This document shows positions 20,892 to 30,081 of a DNA stretch of 62,869 nucleotides, in pieces. The notes under the pieces were generated by a model that was given only the letters and a program-made list of their open reading frames with translations, did no database searches and was not told where the DNA came from. Source of the DNA: Pleurotus ostreatus/Saccharomyces cerevisiae fusant. Its lineage: Eukaryota; Opisthokonta. Position 1 is the first letter of the stretch, and each line of letters starts with the position of its first letter. The position numbers and the translations under genes are program-made. Location: positions 1-62,869 of the forward strand of contig JAMQCK010000110.1 of the NCBI GenBank assembly GCA_024196135.1, in the 5' to 3' direction.

Positions 20892-22217
20892 ATGGCTACA
20901 GTAAGCGTGGCATGATTCCCCCGCGCGTTCCGCGTGCTGACGAGGCAGACGTTTGCGCAACGCGCTTTGGGCCCGAGCTCTTCTTTCGCGACAAGGACTG
21001 CCAATGAACGTACAACACCGAATATCTTAGGAGCAAGTGACCTTGATGCGCCTCAGAAGCCCGGTCTCAGATTACTTGCATTTGGTTGAGTCCATCGACT
21101 GCTTTTCGTGACTGCCGACTGACGTGGTGCGCCAGATGATGGCGGAGCCCGTGGTTTATCTATGCTTTTGCTGCTGAGAAACATGCTCCGCGAAGTAGAG
21201 CGTATGTCTCAGCATCCTGGCCGCCCGTGCGAGTATTTCGATATAATTGCCGGAAGTGGCACTGGCGGGTAAGGGCTCGTTTTCATGCCAAGCATGAGCG
21301 TGGTGCTCATTATTCCGCAGGTTCATAGCCCTACTGTTGGGACGATTGCGCTTGAAAATGGACGACGCCATCGAATGCTACGCACGTGTCGTCGAACGCG
21401 TCTTCCTTCGAACGAAGGCAGGTAAATTCAGGGAGACCCCCCTTGAGGAAGTAATTGGAGAGATATGCCATCGTTTTGGCGAAGGGAACGGGAACCAGAT
21501 GCTTGGGGAACGAGGCCCGCGCTGTAAGACGTGAGTGTTGGCAGTCTTTGCGACCACATGGCCTACTGACGAACATAATTTAGGTTCGTCTGCGTTAGGG
21601 AGAAAAGCCCGTCAGGCGCGCTCCTCCCCAGAAGGCTTCGCACGTATGTTCATCCGGCCGAACCAGCATTTCAGTGTACGCTCGCGGATGCTGTTCGTGC
21701 GACCATGGGCAATCCCCTCTTTTTCGATCCTCCTACTATCACCGACGGTAATGGCGCATCCTCAATATTCCTGGATGCGGGCGACAACAGGTATAATCCT
21801 GTTTACGACCTCTACGAAGAAGCGCAATCCCTGTTCCCCTCCCGCCATGTCGCGTACATCGTAAACCTAGGCGCCGGACGTGCTGGTACCATCGACGCCA
21901 CGCCACCTCGCGGGATTATGCATCAACCTAGGCTCCCACTGACCTGTATGGCTGCTATGCATCGTATGGCAGACAGATGCGACGCCATATCCGAGAGCTT
22001 CCTGCGGGAGAATCAGGAATTAGGACCAGTCTACTATCGCTTTACTCATGACCAAGGATGCGTCGACGGTAAAATGGCACAATGGGAGCAAGTAGATACT
22101 CTCAAGGAGTTTCTGCGCCCTTACTTCGTTTCTGTGGACAAGCTGGCGTGGGCGCTAGAAACGAAAATGATGGAGGAACGAGAGGCTGAGTTGGCTTCGC
22201 GTCGGCGGGCTTGGTAA
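20892..22217 (+). CDS. patatin-like protein, copy A (nucleophile Ser replaced by Gly)
   Basis: Exons 20892..20900, 20949..21084, 21136..21268, 21321..21530 and 21584..22217 give 373 residues. The first exon encodes only Met-Ala-Thr. Copy B has the same tiny exon, which supports it. Patatin hallmarks: the anion-hole segment DDGGARGLS (49-57), the elbow FDIIAGSGTGG, and the C-terminal FLDAGD (Asp227) and VNLGAGR. Normal patatins have GxSxG at the elbow. Here the sequence is G-S-G-T-G with Gly90 at the nucleophile position, so phospholipase activity is doubtful although the dyad Asp is kept. In fungi such domains occur alone or as effectors of NLR-type proteins. The gene precedes a DUF6535 gene on the same strand, as in copy B. 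Confidence 0.88.
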
Positions 22218-23086
22218 AACGTCGCAGGATCATCTGTATCAGTACTGTTCTACCTATGTATTGCTACTGCTCAACATCTTGAAGTTCTCCCAGCTCGCAG
22301 CTTGATGACAGGGTGAGTCACGGCTGAGGTCGGCCCGCCAACCGAAACCGTCGGACCTTTTTTCTTCTTGACCGCGGCGTTGACATCACTACTTTTGCAA
22401 CCGTTCACAGAGCATGCGAAGTACGCTCATTCTATTCTGATCAGGCTGAGTATACGTCTGTGTAGCCAATGAAGACGACCTCAAGGTGCACCCTTCTGCA
22501 CCAGTACGGAGGCATCGCATGGGAACAGAAGCTGATGATTTGACAATCACAATAAGCGACGAACACGCGTTCTATGCGTGCGTACGTCCCGCCGTCCCGC
22601 CGTCCTTCCCTCGATCCACCATCTTGTCTCTTGCCCATATCCTTCGAACCTCGCCATGAACCGAACGGAATTGCCTTCGCCGTACATTCTGCCTGTATTC
22701 CATCGATCACGCAGTAGCGAAGTCATTGACTCGGTAGGAGTCGGCGTCGTGCTTTTGGCGCCACGAACGACGGTGCTCATCAGTCCCTGTAGACCTGCCT
22801 TGGAAGCCCAGCGGGTATCCAGGTATGTCCCCCTCCAACCATTGCAGCAAATCACACTCATCCCACCCTTCATTTAGCCGCAAAGGACGGCGATCTTCAT
22901 CAATCGAGAGGAGCGTAGAGCGCCCATAAGCGCGCCAGTATGTTTCGAGTACGTGCGATGCATCTGAATCTCACCGCTACAACAGAAGACGTTCGCGGAA
23001 AGCTCCCAATGGGCAAATTCAGAAGAAGACGTTACTGTGGCGGAAGTCGTGCGTCTCCTACATACCTCTGCATTGTCGGCGCTAAG
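22218..23086. other. intergenic between patatin and DUF6535, copy A
   Basis: No gene seen. It probably contains the DUF6535 promoter and one or more unresolved 5' exons. A possible ATG exon lies near 23000-23050. This spacer is much less similar to its counterpart in block B than the genes are. Confidence 0.45.
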
Positions 23087-25667
23087 ATTAGCTTTCAAGC
23101 CTGAAACTGGCGAGAGGTGGACTACCGGACGGGAAGAATTCTCTCACATGCCCCCGGACAAAGATGTTGCACTGCAAAACTGCTCCACGCTCGTCTACAA
23201 GCACGACAACAACAGATGCCAGTCTTGGCGCGATGAGATCGAGTCCTTCATGGTTTTCGTAAGTCATTTCTCGCATTGCTCCTTCTCGCCTAATCATCCT
23301 CGTAGGCTGGTCTTTTCTCTGCGGTGCTAACTGCGTTCATCATGGAGTCCTATAAGTGGCTGATGGTCGAGCCGGACGACATTTCCGCGGATTACCTTCG
23401 ACAAATTCTCGCACTTCTCTCGCATGTTGACGTTGCCGCGGTCAAGACAGTCAGCAGGACCTCCCCTCTTCCATCGGACGTTACTACTCGCATCAACGCC
23501 TTCTGGTTCAGCAGCCTCACTCTCAGCTTGACGTCGGCATTGGTTGGCATCGTCTCTAAGCAGTGGTTGCGGGAATTCCTGCGCGATACAGGCCATTCCC
23601 ACCAAACAAACCTTGCCGTCAGGCAAGTCAAACACGAGGGCCTGACGAAGTGGTACGTCGGAGCTGTCATAGCAGCCATCCCTCTCTTGCTGCAGACCGC
23701 TCTTTTTCTCTTTCTTGCGGGCGTCATCGACTTGCTCTGGCACCTTCAGAAAGGGGTCGCTGTTCTTATCAGCATCATCTGCTCCTCCACTATGCTCTTC
23801 TTCATCGTCACGACTGTTCTTCCGGGAATACAATATATTCGTCACCATCGCGGGCTCAAGCTACACGCCATCTACCAAGTGCCGTTCAAGTCGCCGCAGG
23901 CGTGGGTTTTCATGCAGGGCGCTGTGGCATTTCTCAACTTTTTCGCTTGGGCTCACGCCTACGTATTGTCGCTGTGTAGGCGAGGCGTCCACGAGCACGA
24001 CCACGTTGCACCCTATCGGACGTACGCTACGTGGACCGAGTTCGACCTTGATTGGACCCGTCGGCATGACCTCACGGCAGCATGGAACGATGTCCCCGTC
24101 GCTATGGCCCGTTGCTTAGGTTTCATTCAATTGACCTTCGAGCACGCGTCTTTGCGAGACTGGATTTGGACTTGCCTGTGGCAAATTCGAAACAAGGCCG
24201 TGAACGCGCGCTATGTTCTCCAGTGCTTCAGAGGCAACCAGACCGACAAGCTTGACCTGACGTCCCCCGACGATAGGCTGATAGACGACGTCAAGTATGT
24301 ACTGGACCCAGCGGGCACCTCCGAAATCACGTCTGAATCGATCATGCATGCTCTTCTGTACGCCGATTGGGGCATTCCCCGAGTTGAAGCGCGCCTCGAG
24401 CATATTATTCGCCTATTCAACACCTTCTGTATGAGAAAGGCTGATGACACCCCTCGACGTATCGATACCCTGCTGCGCAACACACTACAGGATCTGGCGC
24501 ACACGTCGACCAGCCCAGGTATGTGGCGTACATTCATCGAATAAAGAATATTCCGCCAACGGTTCCCTCAGATCTACGCCAGCAATTATACTACATCGCC
24601 CAAGATCTGTTGCAGAGGGGTGTCAACACGGACGCCGACTCTTCTTTCCGCTGGTTGCAGCTGGCCTACGAGATCGTCGATCACCTGAGTCGGAACGAAG
24701 CGCGAGATGGCGACTCCGTGTCCACGGTGTTCAGCCTTGATTTCGTCGGCGAAATCGCTGAATGGATAGATGCCCAATCTCTGCCAACCACCGACAAGGA
24801 CTTGAGCGACTACAAGGCTCGTGTAGTTTGGGCAGCACAGACCAGTGTTCTACTCGCTCGCCGTTTTCTGAAGTTGGGTCCTTTGGACGGCATCGCCGCA
24901 TGGCATCCTCGGTTCGCCGAGATACATGATCTCGTGCAGCGCGTCTACACAAAGACGCTGTCGATGCCGCAGGAGATGGCTCCCGCATGGCGGATGGGAT
25001 GGTTCAGTCTGGACGAATTCACGCTGGTGAGGGCCGCGCTGGATGCGCGCCTAGAGGCCGAAAAGAACGTTGGCGGGCGGCGCAAGCGCAAGCCTAGCGC
25101 AAAGCGTCAGGTCTCGCAACGAACGGATTCTAGTGGTACGTACACAGAGGTGAGTAGTTATCCAGTCATTTAGAATCTTGGGGCTGACGTGTGCCTGTAG
25201 AGCTCTGAGTCTACTGCTTTGGACTGCGGTAATGCTCGCCTGTCGGATGAACTTCAAGATGGCCAACGCCTTCGGAAGACTCGGTCTCCCTCACCGTCCT
25301 CGGTCAGTGGACACGCAAGCGTTGCTCGGCACGTTCTAACTGATACCTGCAGACTCCCGAACCAGACACGCGCGCCGTACATTGGAACACCGAGTCTCTC
25401 GATTCGAAGGAGAACAGAAACGTAGATGAGACTGGGATAGGGGGCTCCTCACGAGGGACATTTCCTGCCGACGAGCCTCGTCGACAGTCGCCCGACCGTG
25501 GCCGTGGTACTCGAGGCGATGATCGAAGCTCGTCGAGCTCGCCAGCGTCAGCCAGCGCACGGGTAGGCGACGTGGCTACGCCTCGTCCCGACGTCGCCAT
25601 ACACGAAGATGGTGTAATGGCCGAAGAGTTGCCATCGCCGTCACGGGCGAGGTTTAAGGAAGACTAG
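23087..25667 (+). CDS. DUF6535 membrane protein, copy A (5' end unresolved)
   Basis: Exons ..23258, 23306..24518, 24572..25149, 25201..25302 and 25353..25667. The N-terminal exon starts at about 23087, but I could not fix the start codon. The DUF6535 core reads CQSWRDEIESFMVF-AGLFSAV, SADYLRQIL, FWFSSLTLSLTSALVGIVSKQWLREFL. At least four membrane segments are visible: AGLFSAVLTAFIMES, SLTLSLTSALVGIV, WYVGAVIAAIPLLLQTALFL and AVLISIICSSTMLFFIVTTV. A long soluble C-terminal half and a Ser/Pro/Arg-rich tail ending in SPSRARFKED follow. DUF6535 is a large Agaricomycete-restricted family with no known function. The patatin-like gene lies about 870 bp upstream on the same strand. The 1213-nt core exon has exactly the same length in copy B. 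Confidence 0.85.
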
Positions 25668-25819
25668 CGGGGAAAAGTTGATTTGACGAAGGTCGAGTGG
25701 CGAATATTATGGGCGACCACCTTTTTCCTTCTATGTATCATATTTACCCCTCCACCTAGACGACGTTGTGTGGAGCTTACCTGGGCGCAACCTGTAGATC
25801 CATCAGTATATATACAAAA

Positions 25820-26227
25820 GTCCATGGTGGCGAAGCTATCGCACCGATTGAGACACCTGCTAAATTATCCTACTATTCTGACTGCGAAGCGCAGTGTTAT
25901 GGTGAGTAGAGGACATGAGAGCCACAAGAGTGGCTGAAGAACTTTCTTGGGAACAGCAGTAGCGGCAAGATGCGCCACAGTCTGTACGGCGAGGCAATGA
26001 TGAGGTGGCAGAGTTGTGCGACTTCTCCCAGCGTGTGCTCAGCGGACCCGGCCAAGACGTAAAGTCTATCGGCTCGGGACGTCTCGCGCGAAGGGTGGAC
26101 AAGTGGCGGGAGCACGGCCTAGGAGTCGCTTGATTGCGCAATTTTCTGGAGCGCATCCCATGAGCCTGCGCTTGAGCAAGTTTCGGGAGCAAGTATGAGG
26201 GATTATCTGGAGCGGGAGGGAGGGAGG
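25820..26227. other. intergenic, metallothionein upstream region
   Basis: It starts at the right edge of block A. It contains no gene that I can recognise and leads to the metallothionein TATA box. Confidence 0.45.
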
Positions 26228-26234
26228 TATAAAA
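26228..26234 (+). promoter_or_regulatory. TATA box of the metallothionein gene
   Basis: TATAAAA lies 94 bp upstream of the metallothionein ATG in a GGAGG...GGGAGAGG context. The position fits a strong inducible Pol II promoter. Confidence 0.65.
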
Positions 26235-26327
26235 GGGAGAGGATAGGAAGACGTGCTGCATATCCATACGAGATACGCACCTCTTTCACCTATAACCCAT
26301 TACCCGACGACCGACTCAACGACAACG

Positions 26328-26632
26328 ATGACTTCCCCAGTAAGCTCGCGCCTCATATAAGTTGAAGGCGCCTCGACGCTGACGCCCGAGCCATAGTCTG
26401 CCACCAAGTCTTGCTGCAAGGATGGCTGCGGCTGCATGCCCTGCGGCTGCCAGGTCAAGTGAGTGCCTCGATCACTCGACGATTTCGGGACGACTCACCG
26501 ACATCCCTCTGAAGCTGCTCCTGCACGCCCACCTCCTGCAAGTGCGGCAGCGACGACGCCTGCGGCTGCGCTCCCGGGACGTGCCAGAAGAAGGGAGACG
26601 ATTGCGCTTGTAGGGGCGGGGAGTGCAAGTGA
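26328..26632 (+). CDS. metallothionein, 63 residues, 16 cysteines
   Basis: Exons 26328..26339 (Met-Thr-Ser-Pro only), 26397..26458 and 26515..26632. Both introns have GTAAGC or GTGAGT donors and AG acceptors, and the phases agree. The product is 63 residues with 16 Cys in CC, C-X-C and C-X2-C arrangements: CCKDGCGCMPCGC, then CSCTPTSCKCG, then ACGCAPGTC and CACRGGEC. There are no aromatic residues. Such proteins chelate Cu, Zn or Cd in thiolate clusters in the cytosol and give metal tolerance. Six Cys come from exon 2 and ten from exon 3, so a two-cluster layout is possible. The exons are too short for ordinary ORF detection. A TATA box is at 26228. No similar gene is seen elsewhere in the window. 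Confidence 0.92.
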
Positions 26633-26744
26633 ACCGACGGGTCGTGCGCGTGTTAGGCGAGAGGGCGTATGATTTGTGGCACGCGGCTATGAGAGGTTTT
26701 CAGTTTGGTTCGAGTGTATTATAGTTTTCTTGCTTCTTCGATTC

Positions 26745-26760
26745 CGGGACTTCGGTCCCG
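26745..26760 (+). terminator. UUCG-capped hairpin in the metallothionein 3' region
   Basis: CGGGAC-TTCG-GTCCCG is a perfect 6-bp stem closed by the very stable UUCG tetraloop. It could stabilise or terminate the metallothionein mRNA. Its function is inferred from position only. Confidence 0.35.
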
Positions 26761-26989
26761 TTCGAGTCCTTGCCGTTTTCTTCTGCGCTGCTCGCGGCCG
26801 AAATGCCCTTGATCCCCTTCCCAGTCCTGAGGGCGGGTCGCAGGTCCGGTTGAAAGGCCATCGAGGGCCTTTGAAGCGAGCACGTTGGCAAAGAAGCTAA
26901 GAAGTCACATTTTCAGAAATTAAGCACGCGTCCAGGACTGAGACTGAGGGAGAGATCGCGACGAAACTGCTCAACAGCGCTGGGCAGCC

Positions 26990-27023
26990 GTCGACTCGGG
27001 ATTTGCCGAAATCCCGAATCGAC
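26990..27023. repeat. 15-bp imperfect inverted repeat
   Basis: Arms 26990-27004 and 27009-27023 pair with one mismatch around a GCCG loop. No adjacent gene explains it. Confidence 0.6.
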
Positions 27024-28188
27024 TACCGTTCTCTTGAGCTTCAGTCGCCGGTCGCCCATCCATGCTAATCATGGTGTTTCTGGAGGCCTTCCCGCAGTTG
27101 AAGTGATGTACGCGAATTCGGACTGTACTCTATCAAAGTACGGTCAGTGGTAACGGAGTGATCAAGCTTCACCTAGCGCGGGCCTCCGTACATACGGGCG
27201 CGCCTGATAGTCCATTTGAGCTCGAGCTCTCAAATGAATGCGATGGATGTCAAATGTTTTTCCACAGGAAAGTACTAGTGTAGGGAAAGAGGCGATCGCT
27301 CGACCACCAGATGAGATGCGGTAGCACGTCGTGATCTAAGGTCCCCGCGCCCGGGAGAGTCTTCCAGTCCACATTTCAAGCCCAAAAAATGACGCGCGGT
27401 GACCCTCGTGGTACGGCTTGCGTATGCCGGGAGTAGCACAGGATGGAGGCAACGAGTGGAGGGAATGTTGCCTTGCCCTGAAGAGTTTTCGGTGTCGTCA
27501 CTGGAATTTCCAGTAGAACGTCGGTGTGGAATAGTCTGTCGAATCGCAGCTGTTACTGTCAGGGGACTCTTGAGGTTGTTGGATCTAGAAGGCACTGCAT
27601 AAACCTCGAAGTTGCAAGGGTGTCAGAGCGAGATGGCCGCGGGAGTTGAACTTGGGCTCGCAAGGCGCCCTGAGGAGGTGTCGCCGGCATTGGCCGGTTG
27701 GGCGTGACGTCACATGCGCAGCTCGCGCAGCACCACCTAAACTTGGAACAAGGCCATTTCCACGCCGATGTTCAACTTTTCTTTGTTCTCTTGCGCGCTT
27801 TAGAAAAAAGTCTCGCCTCCAGGACTGGCTTCTCTCGCTACCTGCTCCTCTTGGAATTCATTTGACGTGTCTTTGAGCACCGACCGGTGTGGAGGATTCA
27901 GTAAACTCTGGTCGGCAACATGCGCAAAACACATCGCCTACCCCGAAGTGATGAATGTGGAGAGCTTGTCAGCCGGGGGTGGAGCAGAAGCACCCCCGTC
28001 ACGACGACACCGCCAACTAGAAATTTCACGCTTCCCACCGAGAAAGCTCGACCTCCGTCACTTCTTTCTCTCTTCCTCCATCTCCTCAGCGCTTCTCAGC
28101 CGTACGGCTTCACCCTGCTTGCTTTCGCCCTTGGCGCCCACCTGTCCTTCTTTCTGACCGGCACTCTATCCTCTGCAAGCTAATCACC

Positions 28189-29430
28189 ATGTCTGTCGCC
28201 GCCGCCGCACTCCTCTTCCTCCCCGCGTTCGTCGCGGCGCAGGACCAGAGCTCCTTCCCCGAGACGCCGCTCGCGAGCAAGACGTTCTCTTACCCGGATG
28301 GCATCGTACGCCCCCCGTCTTGCACTATGCCACCCGGACTGACGACGTTCCTCAGCCCTACCAAGCCGACACTGACACGAACCTCGTTCGTGGCGGCCAG
28401 GCGGGTTACAACCTGTGCAACTCGACCACGGAGGGCGATGACAGCATGTGCCAGACAAGCTTCTTGAATGCGCTTGACGGTATGTGGACCTGCGTGCTTC
28501 TTCGTTCGTCAGCTTACACATCCCAGACTTCTGCTTGTGGGCACCGTCCAAGAAGGACTCCATGATCTCCGACACGGAGGGCGAGGAGGTCGCCTGGTGC
28601 ACGAAGCCCGGCCGTGGCACGCGCATCATCCCCGACGGCGCTCTCCAGGGTGTGCAGTTCATGCGCACGCCGGACTACGTCCAGGTCGTCGGCTTCATCG
28701 ACCAGAGCAAGATCAACATCGCGGCCGATGACTTCGGCGGTGAACTCGACCCGCACGGTGCCGACCTCCGTGGCAACCCCATGGGCGGTCTTGTCTACTC
28801 CACCGCCTGGTCCGACAGCAACGACAGCTACACGCAGGTGATCGAGTGGCACAAGTACGTCCCCCACGCCCCGCGCAGCACCACCCCAGATGGCTAACAC
28901 GTTTCGCCAGCTTCATGGGCGGCAACGCTTTCTGCTTCAAGGTCTGTGACCCGAGCAAGGAGCACGCGGCGGACTACTGCCAGCACATCTACGACCGCAT
29001 CGGCTGCGCGTACAACGCGCCGAACAACGCCCAGAACGGCACCTTCGAGTCGTGCGAGGGCGACAACCAGGACTTCCCGGGTGTCTACACCGGCTCCGAC
29101 GGCCAGACCACCACCTGGACGCAGCCGCCCGAGAGCGAGGGCGAGATCTCCACGATCCCCTTCAGCGCCAAGGTCCCCGCCTCTAGCAACTGCCAGTCCT
29201 TCTCTAGCGAGGAGCTCTTCAAGGCGGCGGCGAGCTCGGGCGCCTCTGGCTCCGGTGGCAGTGGCTCGGGCAGCGGCGCGTCTTCGACTGCCGGCAGCTC
29301 CAGCGCGGACGCCAGCGGCAGCAACGCTGCGTCGATGCTCCGCGCCCCCGAGGGCCAGGGCATCGCCTGGATGGGTCTCCTGTGGGCCACCGTCGCGGTC
29401 GCCATGGGTGGTGTCGCTGTCTTCGCGTAA
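28189..29430 (+). CDS. secreted GPI-anchored glycoprotein ('macrofage activating glycoprotein' type)
   Basis: Exons 28189..28305, 28356..28479, 28527..28854 and 28911..29430 give 362 residues. A signal peptide (MSVAAAALLFLPAFVAAQ) precedes a Cys-containing ectodomain with YNLCNSTTEG, DDSMCQTSFLNALDDFCLW, VAWCTKPGRGTR and FCFKVCDP. A Ser/Gly/Ala-rich linker and a C-terminal hydrophobic segment (GLLWATVAVAMGGVAVFA) follow, which is the layout of a GPI-anchor signal. The sequence matches the family commonly annotated in basidiomycetes as 'macrofage activating glycoprotein'. Members are wall or surface proteins with no established enzymatic activity. The GGxxFCFKVC motif and the paired Cys suggest several disulfides. 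Start context is CACCATGTC. Confidence 0.85.
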
Positions 29431-30081
29431 AACGCCTACTACCCACCTAACCTACCTACTCACCAATCTGTACGACCGACCGACTCGTGTGCCGTTCCTG
29501 ACAATACGCGTACCATTTCTGACACTACGCGCCCCATCCTGACTCTGCCTACCTATCGCACGGACTGTAACCCGCACGCCTCGCACGGACGACCTGGGTG
29601 GGCGCCCTGATATTATGTACGATGCCTGAACGCACTCGGGCTAATGTGGACTATTGTGCATAGTGATACCACCTTACTTTGTCTGCATGAGCAACTTAGA
29701 CCTTCCATTCTTTTCTCGCTGTGGTGGGAGCTCGAAGGCCTGTCTTGGATGGGATGGGATGTGGTTCGATTCGATTACTACGTACTACGATAGCTGGCGT
29801 TGGGGTGATGGCGTCTCGACCTTCCTCCTCCAGCATCGTTTACGAAGGCGTGTCGACAGGGTATTGAGACCATAGCGCTCGTCGCGTACCTGGACTTGAC
29901 GGAAGGAGGCAAGCGACGATCGGACCGATGTTCAGTGACGCGTGCGAATTCCCCGCTTTGACCTCACTTTGTCCGCCTCACTCATCAACCTCCTCGGGGG
30001 TTGCTGCCTCGCTGAAGGGCAACTCTTCAAAATTCTGTCTACTGCTCGATTTCGACATAACTTAACGTATTTAAGCGCATA
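29431..30081. other. intergenic
   Basis: 3' flank of the GPI-protein gene and promoter side of the coiled-coil hypothetical. I see nothing recognisable. Confidence 0.4.

Larger units (their letters stand above)
20525..25819 (+). repeat. inverted segmental duplication, block A
   Basis: This block of about 5.3 kb holds a patatin-like gene and a DUF6535 gene. It reappears in inverted orientation at 50521-55640. Shared non-coding landmarks fix the edges: a GTACATACGG...ACCCTAGTCTA segment at about 20527-20555, and a CTTACCTGGGC...AACCTGTAGATCCATC block ending in TATATATACAAA at about 25819. The internal exon lengths of both genes are almost all identical between copies. Confidence 0.9.
26633..28188. 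other. 1.5-kb intergenic region with two hairpins
   Basis: I see no gene. Two hairpins stand out: a 6-bp stem capped by TTCG at 26745-26760, about 110 bp after the metallothionein stop, and a 15-bp stem with one mismatch and a 4-nt loop at 26990-27023. A short partial palindrome around GAGCTCGAGCTC lies near 27215-27238. The right end is the promoter of the GPI-protein gene. Confidence 0.5.

Noticed and set aside
20654..21004. 116-residue minus-strand ORF upstream of patatin copy A, with a similar frame in copy B
   Set aside because: The DNA block is conserved, but the two frames end differently and the changes show no bias to synonymous sites. It also overlaps the first patatin exons. Reported as a conserved block instead.
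25775..25800. CTTACCTGGGC resembling the 5' end of U1 snRNA, present in both blocks
   Set aside because: The following sequence has none of the U1 stem-loops or Sm site. It is simply part of the duplicated 3' flank.
26755..26770. CGTTCGAGTCC resembling a tRNA B box
   Set aside because: No acceptor, D or anticodon arm can be folded upstream.
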